This document shows, one piece after another, positions 26,902 through 35,290 of a stretch of 64,000 bases of DNA. Under the pieces are notes generated by a model that was not told the DNA's origin, made no database searches, and worked only from the letters and a program-made list of their open reading frames with translations. This DNA comes from Methanobacteriota archaeon (GTDB taxonomy: Archaea > Halobacteriota > Methanomicrobia > Methanomicrobiales > Methanomicrobiaceae): assembly GCA_016841665.1 (NCBI GenBank), contig JAENYT010000001.1:348226-412225 (forward strand), in the 5' to 3' direction. Numbering within the stretch: position 1 is the first letter of the stretch; each line of letters begins with the position of its first letter. A program made the translations under genes and the position numbers.

Positions 26902-27552
26902 ATGGTAGAGAAATTTTACGAAGAACTGGATGATTTGAAGGCAGAAATCCCGGTATTTGCCAGGTTTGCAATAGGAATGCTTGAAGACTCGATAAAAACG
27001 CTGAAAAACCAGGATGTCGGGCTTGCAGAGGAAATTCGGGACAGAAAAGCCGGCCTTGCTGCACAACACACCAATATCGAAGAGGAAGCGCTGAGGATTC
27101 TTGCGCTCTACCAGCCGATGGCGAGGGATTTGCGGGTCATCGCCTGCATCAACCAGATGAATTATTCTCTCTATCGGGTGGGAAGGATCGGCTGGGATAT
27201 TGCAAAACTCTCCATGTACGTGGCGGATCAGCCGTTCATCGAGAACCTCCAGAATATCTTCCATATGGGCGACCTGGTGGTTGCCATGCTCAGGGACGTG
27301 ATGGAGGTGTACGGGAGCAATAACGTCTCTTCTCTCATCGAACTCTCGGCACGGGACGATGTGGTGGACAACCTCCGTTCATCTATCTTCCGGGAATGCC
27401 TGACCTATATGATGGAGGAAAATCGAAACATCCCCCGGTGCATTGATTACATATCCGTCTCCCGGCACCTCGAACGTGCCGGCGATCACGCCTGCCTCAT
27501 CGCCGAAAAGATCTATTATATGTACACCGGCGAGCGGGTGGAGATCCGCTAG
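26902..27552 (+). CDS. phoU: Phosphate transport regulator PhoU
   Basis: 216-residue all-helical protein with two PhoU repeats: LGMLEDSI-type helix ARFAIGMLEDSIKTL, then LYQPMARDLRVIACINQMNYSLYRVGRIGWDI in the first, and CIDYISVSRHLERAGDHACLIAEKIYY in the second. The E/R/D residues in the last helix of each repeat bind metal in family members. PhoU damps Pst transport and signals phosphate sufficiency. Last gene of the pst operon. A second PhoU-type protein, fused to an AbrB domain, is encoded divergently at 22012, suggesting a division between transcriptional control and transporter control (inference). Confidence 0.94.
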   Translation: MVEKFYEELDDLKAEIPVFARFAIGMLEDSIKTLKNQDVGLAEEIRDRKAGLAAQHTNIEEEALRILALYQPMARDLRVIACINQMNYSLYRVGRIGWDIAKLSMYVADQPFIENLQNIFHMGDLVVAMLRDVMEVYGSNNVSSLIELSARDDVVDNLRSSIFRECLTYMMEENRNIPRCIDYISVSRHLERAGDHACLIAEKIYYMYTGERVEIR

Positions 27553-27572
27553 ATGGGTGCGGGATCCCCATC

Positions 27573-29291
27573 TCACTCATTTTTCTGCTTCATACGCAGC
27601 GTGCGCAACCGGTTGATCGCTGCGGCAAGCTCGAACGGCCTGAATTCCGCATAATCGCCTGCAGGCCGCGTGCCGATCGCATCGAGCCCTCTCTCCTTGA
27701 TACGCGCGTCAACGTCGCCCACCACCTCTGAGAGCGTTTTTTTGCCGTCCATCGCCGAGACCGCAAAATGAATGGCATCGCCGATGGCATTGGTCTGGCT
27801 GACATTGACCAGCTGCTCGACCGCCGCAAGATCGATGGTGTGGGTGCCGAAGGCGATGGTGTGCAGGCCCTTCGGGGCGATCTTCACCTCGCGCCTTCCC
27901 CTGCTCGGGTCAAAACTGCCCGGGAGGGGGGCCCTCTCCCGGAATGCGCCGAAATATTGGCCTCCTTCGGCCACCCGTTCCGCCCGATAGTGCTCGGCGA
28001 TGGCGTGGGCTTCCGCAGTGCAGTCGCGGGCGGTGTACTCGTCCATGCAGATCACGGTTCCTGCCACATCGAAGTAGTCCCCCGAACCGCCGATGACCAG
28101 CACCGTGGAGACCCCGCAATCACAAAAAATCTGTCCCACCTTGTCGATAAACGGGGTAATGGGCTCTTTTTCCTTCACGATGAGCTCCTGCATCCGGTGG
28201 TCACGGATCATGAAATTGGTCGCCGAGGTGTCTTCATCGATGAAGAGCGCTTTTGCGCCGATTTCAAGGGCTTCCATGATATTTGCCGCCTGCGAGGTGC
28301 TGCCGCTGGCGTCGTCGGTCGAAAAGGCCCGTGTGTCCTGTCCGAAAGGGAGATTGTTGATGAATGGCGAGATGTCGACCTTTTCGATTCTGCGTCCGTC
28401 TTCTGCCCGGATTTTTACCGATGCGGTGTTGCTGACCACGAATTCCCTGCCGTCGCCGGGTATGTGGTTGTAGATGCCCCGCTCGAGAGCGTTGAGCAGC
28501 GTCGATTTGCCGTGGTAGCCCCCGCCGGTGATAAGGGTGATCCCCTCGGAAATCCCCATGCCGTGCACACTACCGCAATTGGGCAGCTCGAATTGGTGCA
28601 TAAGCAACCGCGGCGAGGCGAACGGCACCACGCGCGGCCCTGTCATGGGGCGTTCGTCAACACCGCTTACCCGCGGGAGGATCGACCCATCGGCGACAAA
28701 CGCGATCAGTCCGGATTGGCGTACGCACGCCCTGAGGCAATCCGCATCCTCGTTGACCTCGATGTGGCGAAAGAGGGCGTCATGATCCAGACGTTCATAA
28801 GAAAGCGATGATCCGACGATGGCAGGGATATCTTCAAGCAGCATCGCTTCGGCCTGACGTCCGGCGATCGTCCGTCCTCTCGCCGGAAGACCTGCCACAA
28901 ATCGCGCCTCGAGCATGCCGTCCCTGAGGAGGACCGAGGTGCGTTCAAGGATCTCCTGTCCCGGCCTGTCGATTTTTATCAGGCCGCTCTTTCCGCTCCC
29001 CCTTCTCCTCGCGCCACATTTTTCTGCCGCCTCCGCGAACCGGCGGGTGAGAAAATCACGCAGTCCTATCTCCCTGCTTCTGGTCGAGTAAGTCTCAGAC
29101 GGAAGGCCGGTACCCTCCAGAGGGATCCGCACCCGCATCCTGCTGGGGGCGGCAAAGGGGTCGCCCTGGACGTGGTCGATGAGCAGCGTATGCGATGGGA
29201 ATGCATAGACGCCTTTGATGTCGCGGTACGCCTTGTACCCCCGCCCGTCGATGCGGCGAAGCAGGTGCCTCAGATCATCGTCGCCTTTCAT
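27573..29291 (-). CDS. Predicted ATPase of the ABC class (COG3044-like)
   Basis: A 572-residue soluble P-loop protein. An N-terminal region of about 240 residues (LRRIDGRGYKAYRDIKGVYAF, RMRVRIPLEG) precedes the ATPase core: Walker A GGGYHGKST (about 256-264), a Q-rich loop DISPFINNLPFGQDT, the signature-like SGSTSQAANIMEAL, Walker B ALFIDEDTSATNFMIRD, and VLVIGGSGDYFDVAG. This arrangement matches an uncharacterised ABC-class ATPase family found in many bacteria and archaea; the function is not known. The ATG at 29291 (MKGDDD) fits family starts better than upstream codons. It is convergent with phoU and has no transporter partner nearby. Confidence 0.85.
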   Translation of the reverse strand: MKGDDDLRHLLRRIDGRGYKAYRDIKGVYAFPSHTLLIDHVQGDPFAAPSRMRVRIPLEGTGLPSETYSTRSREIGLRDFLTRRFAEAAEKCGARRRGSGKSGLIKIDRPGQEILERTSVLLRDGMLEARFVAGLPARGRTIAGRQAEAMLLEDIPAIVGSSLSYERLDHDALFRHIEVNEDADCLRACVRQSGLIAFVADGSILPRVSGVDERPMTGPRVVPFASPRLLMHQFELPNCGSVHGMGISEGITLITGGGYHGKSTLLNALERGIYNHIPGDGREFVVSNTASVKIRAEDGRRIEKVDISPFINNLPFGQDTRAFSTDDASGSTSQAANIMEALEIGAKALFIDEDTSATNFMIRDHRMQELIVKEKEPITPFIDKVGQIFCDCGVSTVLVIGGSGDYFDVAGTVICMDEYTARDCTAEAHAIAEHYRAERVAEGGQYFGAFRERAPLPGSFDPSRGRREVKIAPKGLHTIAFGTHTIDLAAVEQLVNVSQTNAIGDAIHFAVSAMDGKKTLSEVVGDVDARIKERGLDAIGTRPAGDYAEFRPFELAAAINRLRTLRMKQKNE

Positions 29292-29411
29292 GGGTACGGT
29301 AGTGGTCTGTCCTGGTTGTCCTGTCGTGTCTGCGCGGTGCAACGGCGAGTATGCCGGTTGTGCGCCTTCATCGCCCAGGCCGGTGCAATATCGGCCTGAT
29401 ACAGGTCTGCA

Positions 29412-29804
29412 TCAGGCATATCCGGTGATTTCGTAGTTGATTTCGGTGGTGTTTTTCGCGCACTCCTCCCCGTATATCAGGACCTCTTCGATGCGTTTCT
29501 TGAGGAGTGCCGGATATATGGCTCCCACCAGCTCGGAGACGGGTTTCCCCCCGCAGAAGAATTTAAAGGTCGGGGTGCCGCGCACGCCGTACCGCTGGAG
29601 AGTCCACGGGTTTGCGGCAACATTCAGCCGCACAAATTTTACCTTATCCTTGAATTCGTTAGCGTAGTCACGGAAATAGGGCTCCATCGTCTTGCAGTGG
29701 GCGCATGTCGGACTGTGGAACATTGCGATCACCGGCATCTCGCTGTTTTCCACGTTCGCTTCCCAGTCTTTATCGGTGAGTTCGAGCACCTCCGCGACAC
29801 TCAT
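29412..29804 (-). CDS. Thioredoxin-family protein (active site CAHC)
   Basis: 130-residue single-domain thioredoxin fold: PVIAMFHSPTCAHCKTMEPYFRDYA with active-site Cys34 and Cys37, VKFVRLNVAANPWTLQRYGVRGTPTFKFFCGG with the cis-Pro loop GTPT. The dipeptide Ala-His between the cysteines differs from the classic Gly-Pro, which usually shifts redox potential. A third Cys follows in FFCGGK. The C-terminus (ECAKNTTEINYEITGYA) extends beyond the minimal domain. Cytoplasmic, with no signal peptide. It is divergent from another redoxin-like gene at 29934. Confidence 0.88.
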   Translation of the reverse strand: MSVAEVLELTDKDWEANVENSEMPVIAMFHSPTCAHCKTMEPYFRDYANEFKDKVKFVRLNVAANPWTLQRYGVRGTPTFKFFCGGKPVSELVGAIYPALLKKRIEEVLIYGEECAKNTTEINYEITGYA

Positions 29805-29933
29805 ACAACTTCCTCTCTGTGGTTCTTCTCCTGACTTCCCTTATACCTTTACCTGCGACCCGCGAAGGCGCAACTTATGTATACCATTCCCGCGCACCCC
29901 ACACCCGTTCCTCTGCGGCGGAGAGGTGAGAAC

Positions 29934-30419
29934 ATGGAGGGCATCAGGTTTCCGACAATCACGGCGTCGTCCCTTGAGGGCACAAAGGTCACCCTCCCGG
30001 ATGCGGTGCAGGGAATGGTGGCGCTCGTCGTCATCGCCTTCGAGCGGGCGGCACAGAGCGAGATCGATTCGTGGGTAGGGCCGTTCGAGTCGGCATTCGA
30101 ACACAACCCCGGCGTTGTGGTGTACGAGGTGCCGATGATCGACTCAGCCATTTGGCGCGTGATGCGGGGGATGATCGATGCCGGGATGCGTGCAGGGATC
30201 CCCCAGCAGCATCATGCATTTGTATTGACGTACTATGGATCTTCCGAAGCGTACCGGGAGGCGCTGGGAATGGATGACCGATCACGTGCCTACCTGTTCC
30301 TGCTGGACAGAGAAGGAATCATCCGGTGGAACGGCAGCGGGTATGCATCGCCTGAGCAGTCCCGCGCCCTGATCGAGGCCGCATCGTCCCTACACGCGAC
30401 GAGGGTGGCGTCGAGGTAA
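29934..30419 (+). CDS. Redoxin-like protein without CxxC, unknown function
   Basis: About 161 residues. The order MEGIRFPTITASSLEGTKVTLPDAVQGMVALVVIAFERAAQSEIDSWVGP, then VVVYEVPMID, then DDRSRAYLFLLDREGIIRWNGSGYASPEQ, follows a thioredoxin/peroxiredoxin-like fold and recalls the ATP10/redoxin group, but no redox-active Cys pair is present. Function is therefore unknown; a chaperone-like or degenerate redoxin is my inference. The start at 29934 is strongly supported by GAGGTGA 5 bases upstream. It is divergent from the CAHC thioredoxin gene. Confidence 0.7.
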   Translation: MEGIRFPTITASSLEGTKVTLPDAVQGMVALVVIAFERAAQSEIDSWVGPFESAFEHNPGVVVYEVPMIDSAIWRVMRGMIDAGMRAGIPQQHHAFVLTYYGSSEAYREALGMDDRSRAYLFLLDREGIIRWNGSGYASPEQSRALIEAASSLHATRVASR

Positions 30420-30452
30420 TCGGACGAACGCGGGTCTCGAATCTCCGGTAAT

Positions 30453-30780
30453 GTGTTCCGGGATACCGGGATAGGCCTTAACGACCCGCAGATTACCAGC
30501 ATGGTATGGGTTCCCCATGCCCGTCCGGCAAATATTTACGGTGATCGAGTTTGCCGCCATTCTCGAAAACAGTGTGGCCATTCTCACCGCCATCATCGGG
30601 AGCGGAGGGCTGGGAAGCCTCGTGTTCGAGGGGCTGGCAGGCCCGAACATCCCGAAACTCCTCTCTGGAACGCTGCCGGCGATCGAGATTGCCATCTTCA
30701 TCGATATCTCGCTGACCCTGCTCCAAAAACGGATGTTGCCGGGTAAACGGCGAAAAAAGAGTAAAATCAAAGATTTTTGA
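30453..30780 (+). pseudogene. Remnant of an osmoprotectant-type ABC permease
   Basis: From 30517 an 87-codon frame reads FTVIEFAAILENSVAILTAIIGSGGLGSLVFEGL, then LLSGTLPAIEIAIFIDISLTLLQKRML. This is the C-terminal end of ProW/OpuBB-type permeases (the GAGGLG stretch and final helix). Just upstream, a different frame gives FRDTGIGLNDPQI, reminiscent of the preceding NTxxGxxxxDP segment, so the gene seems truncated and frame-disrupted. The first 60-70% is missing and no binding protein or ATPase gene is adjacent. Its last 14 bases overlap the 3' end of the flavoprotein gene on the other strand. Confidence 0.55.
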
Positions 30781-31243
30781 GTGCGACGATGTCCACCACG
30801 CCGGTGAGCTTCCATATATTTGAGCGCTCTTCCGCAGCGATCGCATCGAGGGGGTCGTCGGGCTGGTGGCCGAGGGCGGCGAGGATATTGGGGGAGAGAT
30901 TGCGCTCCTCGATCATCTCCACAAACTTGTCCCTGACGATCTTTTTGGTGATGGCATCTTCCTCCTGCACGAGATACCCCTGCATGGTCACGAAGGTATA
31001 GCAGGAGAGATCGCAGGAATACTTCTCCACCTCGACGGAGACATAGGGGTGTTTTTTAAAGAGGTCGTTTTTGCGTCCGTACTTCGTGGAGAGGAAATAG
31101 AGAAACTTGCCGTCGAATACATAGAGGAAGGGCGCGATATATGGGTATTTGTCTCCCTGGAACGCAATCCTGCAGACATACCCTTCCTCGATCAGCCGGT
31201 CATACTCCGGTTTTTCCATACGAGGGATTCTTACGATCTCCAA
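30767..31243 (-). CDS. Pyridoxamine 5'-phosphate oxidase-like flavoprotein
   Basis: About 158 residues with the split-barrel FMN-binding fold: IPRMEKPEYDRLIEEGYVCRIAF, GDKYPYIAPFLYVFDGKFLYFLSTKYGRKNDLFKKHPYVSVEVE and TFVTMQGYLVQEED are the family core. Members bind FMN, F420 or heme; the ligand is not readable here. The best start is probably TTG at 31243 (MEIVRIPRM) behind GGATGTGA, with ATG at 31216-31219 as a shorter option. It is convergent with the permease remnant. An unknown cytoplasmic oxidoreductase role. Confidence 0.82.
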   Translation of the reverse strand: MEIVRIPRMEKPEYDRLIEEGYVCRIAFQGDKYPYIAPFLYVFDGKFLYFLSTKYGRKNDLFKKHPYVSVEVEKYSCDLSCYTFVTMQGYLVQEEDAITKKIVRDKFVEMIEERNLSPNILAALGHQPDDPLDAIAAEERSNIWKLTGVVDIVALKNL

Positions 31244-31381
31244 TACATCACATCCTGATATGAAGTCGGTAGATCCTGCCGTCACATAAACGTTTCTCAA
31301 AGGAAATGAGCGAATTGTGGATTTGTATCAATCCATCTCGCTCAAATTCAATAGAAACTATTTCGGGAGCGCATCGTCCTT

Positions 31382-31675
31382 TTAATCGACAATTTCGACG
31401 TTTTTCCAGAAGGCGACATACCCGGCAATCTCCCCCGCCGCCGGTTTGGGATCGGTATACGACCACGCTGCATCGATGTTCCTCTCCCCGCCGACGGTGA
31501 TGGTGAAGTAGCGGCAGCGCCCCTTCCAGGGACAGACCGATGTGGTCTCGGTGGGGGTGAGGTACTCCATTTTCACCGCCTCAGGTGGGAAATAGTGGTT
31601 TCCCTCGACCATGATTGTCGCATCGCTCTCTGCGATCACTGCCCCCTTCCAAATGGCTTTGACCAGTGGGTTCAC
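31382..31675 (-). CDS. DUF427 domain protein
   Basis: 97-residue compact beta-rich protein matching DUF427: KAIWKGAVIAESDATIMVEGNHYFPPEAV, then TTSVCPWKGRCRYFTI, GGERNIDAAWSYTDPKPAA and IAGYVAFWKN. The conserved CPWKG stretch with the following tyrosine and the AAWxYxxP motif are the hallmarks. Its biochemical function is not established. GTG start at 31675 behind GGTGAGAGGAG. It is followed in the same direction by the PPOX-like gene 138 bases away; cotranscription is uncertain. Confidence 0.88.
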   Translation of the reverse strand: MNPLVKAIWKGAVIAESDATIMVEGNHYFPPEAVKMEYLTPTETTSVCPWKGRCRYFTITVGGERNIDAAWSYTDPKPAAGEIAGYVAFWKNVEIVD

Positions 31676-31802
31676 CTCCTCTCACCACACCCCGATGGGG
31701 AGCCAATCCTATTTGAGGTTGTGGGCTCGACAGTGATGTTATTCAACGCGGTATGCGTCCACCTCTTGAAAAACAGGATGGAGATCGTGAGGGCCCCTGC
31801 CA

Positions 31803-33140
31803 CTACTCCTTGCGTCTGCGCAGGCCTGAGAGGAAGAGCAATCCGCACAGAGCTCCTGCAACGGCGAATCCCCCGGCTGCAGCCTGCGTCGGCTCCGGGT
31901 TCTCCTCAAGCGTCGCCCGCAATCTGATGGTTCTGTTCTCTTCGACCATCACCTCTGTCCTCCATCCGGCAAATCCATCCGTCTCCAAACTGAGCGAATG
32001 GCTTCCCACCGTCACATTCCCGAGCATCAGGGGGGTGACGCCCCGTGCTTCATCGTCAAGCATTACCTGCGCACCGGAGGGTACGGATTCGAGATAGATG
32101 CTGCCTGTGGCCGGGGGCGCCGTCGGCTGTCCAGAGGGAGCAGGTTCCGGCGCTGCCGGCAGGAGCGGTTCGGTGATGGCGGACGATGCGAAGACGGTCA
32201 GGGTCCCCGCATCTGAGGGTACGGCGAGATATTTCCCGAGGGGGGAGAGCCCAACGCGGTTGACGTTCCCCTCGGTGAAGGCGGAGAATACGGTCGTTCC
32301 CTTGCGGTCCAGGAGATAGGCATAGGCGTTGTCCGCACCGACAGCGATGAGATCCGCATTCCGGGCGACCGCAATGCCCTGCACCCTTCCCTCGACAGGG
32401 CGCACCCAGATCTCTTCACCGTTCTCGTCAAGGAGCCTGACAGTGCGATCTGCGGCTCCAAGGGCGACGTAATCTCCTTCGGGGGAGATCCCGACATCAT
32501 TGACTTTTGCTGCCGTGCGAACCTGCCATATGCGAGTTCCCGCAGCGTTGTAGAGTGCAGCGAGAAAATCTTCCGAGGACGCGGCGATGAAGCTGCCGTC
32601 ATCGGAAATGGCGATGCTGTTCACCGAACCCTGCATGCGCTTCGTCCAGACCTCTTCGCCGTGTTCATCCATGAGGTGAATGGTGCCGTCATCCGAGGCG
32701 CCCCCGATGATCGAGCCGTCTGCCGAAATGGAGACATCAAAGGCCTCTTTGCCGATCGTCCGGCGCCATAGCTCTGTCCCGTTCGCATCAAAGAGTGAGA
32801 TGGTCCCGTCATCGGATCCGGCCACGATAAGGGTTCCGTTCTCCGAGACGGCAACGCCTCTCACCGCACCTGCGATCTCTCTGTTCCAGAGGGCCTGGCC
32901 GTCGATGGAAAAAAGGGTGATGGTACCGTCATGCGTTCCTGCGGCGACAAAGGATGCATCGGGAGACACATCCGCCGCCTTGAAATTGGTGGATGCCGCA
33001 TACTGCCAGAGGGCGGTATATTCCTGTTCCTCTGCTGCGACAATTCCGCAGAATGCGGAGAGTACCGCACATCCGAGTATCAAAAGGAGCGGCCATGCAG
33101 CGCAGTTTCTGCAAATCCGGGCGTTTTGGGTGGTCATCAT
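31803..33140 (-). CDS. Secreted beta-propeller/PEGA surface protein
   Basis: 445 residues. A hydrophobic signal (AAWPLLLILGCAVLSAFCGIVAA) is followed by about seven propeller blades of roughly 40 residues, each ending in forms like GTITLFSIDGQALWNREI or GTIHLMDEHGEEVWTKRM (PQQ/WD-like). A Pro-rich linker leads to a PEGA domain (GSIYLESVPSGAQVMLDDEARGVTP) and a final hydrophobic helix with basic tail (GALCGLLFLSGLRRRKE), a cell-surface anchor. Extracellular scaffold or sensor is likely; no enzyme motif. AGGAGTG is correctly spaced for the ATG at 33140, and a TATA-like CATATAAATG on its strand is near 33190-33200. Confidence 0.88.
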   Translation of the reverse strand: MMTTQNARICRNCAAWPLLLILGCAVLSAFCGIVAAEEQEYTALWQYAASTNFKAADVSPDASFVAAGTHDGTITLFSIDGQALWNREIAGAVRGVAVSENGTLIVAGSDDGTISLFDANGTELWRRTIGKEAFDVSISADGSIIGGASDDGTIHLMDEHGEEVWTKRMQGSVNSIAISDDGSFIAASSEDFLAALYNAAGTRIWQVRTAAKVNDVGISPEGDYVALGAADRTVRLLDENGEEIWVRPVEGRVQGIAVARNADLIAVGADNAYAYLLDRKGTTVFSAFTEGNVNRVGLSPLGKYLAVPSDAGTLTVFASSAITEPLLPAAPEPAPSGQPTAPPATGSIYLESVPSGAQVMLDDEARGVTPLMLGNVTVGSHSLSLETDGFAGWRTEVMVEENRTIRLRATLEENPEPTQAAAGGFAVAGALCGLLFLSGLRRRKE

Positions 33141-33245
33141 CAACACTCCTGATCATACGTAGTTATTCTCACTGCCTTTGTTGCTGTTCGGAGCATTTAT
33201 ATGCACGGATTTTGTATTCGGAACATATCGAGCAGTTCGGATCGA

Positions 33246-34127
33246 TCAGGCGATTCGAAGCTGTCCCCCCTCCCTGATCAAAAAGCCCTCCTTCTCAAGC
33301 GCTGCGAGGATCCTCTCCAGCCGCATGTCTTCATCGGCAAGGTGCGCCGCCAGCTCCGCCTCGTCCATCTCCCCCTCCTCGAGAAGCAGCCGCAGGACCT
33401 TCCCCCGCAGTTGCCGGTCCGATCCCTCAAACGAGGTCTGTTTTTTGTACGATGCACTCTGCCGGTTGGGGTTTTCGACGCGGGTTTTGAGCATTGTGCC
33501 GTAGTCCATCAGCGCCCAGTACCATTCCCGCGGGTGTTCGGGATGAAGCGTCTTCTGCACTAGCGGCAGGATATCCTCATCCCGCACTCTCTGTGCGTCA
33601 TGGAAGAAGCAGTGGATGAACACCCGCCGTATGTTTGTCTCGATGAACACCACAGGCCGGTTGAAGGCGAATGCCGCAATCGATGATGCAGTTGCCTTGC
33701 CAATGCCCGGGAGGGTGGCGAGCACCGCTTCGTCACCAGGAAGGTGTCCGCCGAATTCCTGCACCACCCGCTCTGCTGCCTCTTTGAGTGCTCTGGCCCT
33801 TCGATTGTAACCCATACCCTGCCAGACTCCGAGCACATCCCTGAGCGGAGCGGCGGCAAGGGTCTCAAAATCGGGAAACGCTGCGATAAACTCCTGGTAT
33901 TTGGTCTCTACCCTTGATACCTGCGTCTGCTGGAGCATGATCTCCGAGACGAAGATGCGATAAGGATCACGCGTCCGGCGCCAGGCGAGATCTCGCCCAT
34001 GTGATTTAAAATAGTCGCAGATAAGCTGGCGAAACAGGGCAATCGCCCGGTCAGAGCATCCATGCGCAGCGATCTCTCTTTGCAGGCGTTCCAGGGCCCG
34101 TGAAGGTTCATGGGCTTTTTCGGGCAT
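33246..34127 (-). CDS. mutY: MutY-like A/G-specific adenine glycosylase lacking the Fe-S cluster
   Basis: 293-residue HhH-GPD glycosylase. RIFVSEIMLQQTQV carries the catalytic Glu (E62) of MutY, GMGYNRRARALKEAA follows, and LPGIGKATASSIAAFAF is the helix-hairpin-helix. The residue equivalent to the catalytic Asp is Glu (E163 in FIETNIRRV rather than LDGNVxRV). The cluster Cys quartet is absent, replaced by DYGTMLKTRVENPNRQSASYKK. The last 60 residues form a winged-helix-like domain (LRLLLEEGEMDEAELAAHLADEDM) instead of the NUDIX-like MutY domain. It probably removes mispaired adenine, but specificity may differ. Confidence 0.85.
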   Translation of the reverse strand: MPEKAHEPSRALERLQREIAAHGCSDRAIALFRQLICDYFKSHGRDLAWRRTRDPYRIFVSEIMLQQTQVSRVETKYQEFIAAFPDFETLAAAPLRDVLGVWQGMGYNRRARALKEAAERVVQEFGGHLPGDEAVLATLPGIGKATASSIAAFAFNRPVVFIETNIRRVFIHCFFHDAQRVRDEDILPLVQKTLHPEHPREWYWALMDYGTMLKTRVENPNRQSASYKKQTSFEGSDRQLRGKVLRLLLEEGEMDEAELAAHLADEDMRLERILAALEKEGFLIREGGQLRIA

Positions 34128-34596
34128 TGTCCCTCCTGCAGGGGCGTGGGTCGTTCGGGGTAATAAGCAGGGTGTTCGTGGCTACTGCGCCGGACCGGGT
34201 TTGGGGAGCGGGCTTCGCCCGGGTCGGGTGCCGTGTGGCGTGATGGATGCGGCGGCTATACGGTATCGAAAGGAAAAGGGGAGAGAATGACTTTTTTTGG
34301 GAGGGAAACCGGCCCCCCCGACACGTGATAGCAATGACGAAATGCCCTGATTATGTTAAGGTATGCACCTGTTGATCATCAGAACACAAATCAACGATTT
34401 TCGTTTATAGGATATCTGTATTTTGAAATCTGTGGCCTCTCCGGCCCCTATATACGTATCCGGATGAATAGAGGGGCCGATATCCACAATAGGCCATGTT
34501 CAGTCCCTGGACTGAAGGGAACGGGGTGAAATGGGCATTGAATTGCATTTCTTCTGCAAAACCTTAATACCGATATACAGCAAGTCCTCGATCGAT
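34128..34596. other. Gene-free stretch with inverted repeats upstream of prsW-like gene
   Basis: No gene recognised in 34128-34596. The right part holds two perfect inverted repeats: CGGCCCCT (34453-34460) with AGGGGCCG (34482-34489), enclosing a TATA-like CTATATACG, and TTCAGTCC (34499-34506) with GGACTGAA (34509-34516). AAAACCTTAATA at 34557-34568 is a BRE/TATA element placed for the ATG at 34597. An in-frame ATG at 34531 behind GGGGTGA would extend that protein by 22 residues. Confidence 0.55.
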
Positions 34597-35277
34597 ATGG
34601 AGGAGATCTGGGGTCTGGCCGTGCTCGCGATCGCGCCGGGCATTTTCTGGATGTACTATTTTTACCAGAAAGACCGGTGCGAGCCAGAACCCCTCTCTCT
34701 CATCGTAGAGATGTTCGTGCTCGGGATCCTTGTCACAGTGCCCGTGGCCTTCACCGAAAACCTCTTCGGGCTTTTTTTGCCGGAGATCCTGCTCGTCATC
34801 CTCATCGCTCCCGTGGTGGAGGAATTCGGGAAATATTTTGTCGTACGAAGGGGCGTCTACCACAACCGCGAGTTCAACCAGCCGATAGACGGCATCATCT
34901 ACGCCACCGCGGCGGCCCTTGGTTTTGCCACGCTGGAAAACGTCCTCTACGTCTTCAACTCCTACACGATGTCGCTTCCCCTCGCCATCGGCACCAGCGT
35001 GATCCGGGCGATGCTCTCCGTACCCGGCCATGCCCTGTTCTCGATCATGTGGGGGGCGGCGCTGGGCATCGCCAAGTTCAGCCCACCAGCTCGAAGGGAG
35101 CAGATCATCCTCAGCGGCCTCTTCCTCGCCATACTCTTCCATGGGATATTCAACTTCCTGGTCATGAATAGCATCGGGTTTGCCATCCTCGTGCTCGTGG
35201 TGGTGCCGCTCATGTGGTGGATGGTCCTTCAGCGGATCCATACGGCGATGACCCTCTGCGGCAAAAGGGAGCTCTAG
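34597..35277 (+). CDS. PrsW-family intramembrane metalloprotease
   Basis: 226-residue polytopic membrane protein with about seven helices. Conserved family features: the N-terminal IAPGIFWMYYFYQKDRCEPEP, the EExxK-type motif VVEEFGKYFVVRR, FATLENVLYVF, RAMLSVPGHALFSIMWG and FHGIFNF with the metal-binding His residues. PrsW proteases cut membrane-bound anti-sigma factors in bacteria; in archaea the substrate is unknown. A leaderless start at 34597 fits the upstream TATA spacing and the family N-terminus better than the longer form from 34531. The UV endonuclease gene starts 13 bases after its stop. Confidence 0.88.
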   Translation: MEEIWGLAVLAIAPGIFWMYYFYQKDRCEPEPLSLIVEMFVLGILVTVPVAFTENLFGLFLPEILLVILIAPVVEEFGKYFVVRRGVYHNREFNQPIDGIIYATAAALGFATLENVLYVFNSYTMSLPLAIGTSVIRAMLSVPGHALFSIMWGAALGIAKFSPPARREQIILSGLFLAILFHGIFNFLVMNSIGFAILVLVVVPLMWWMVLQRIHTAMTLCGKREL

Positions 35278-35290
35278 CGGTGGTGCGACA

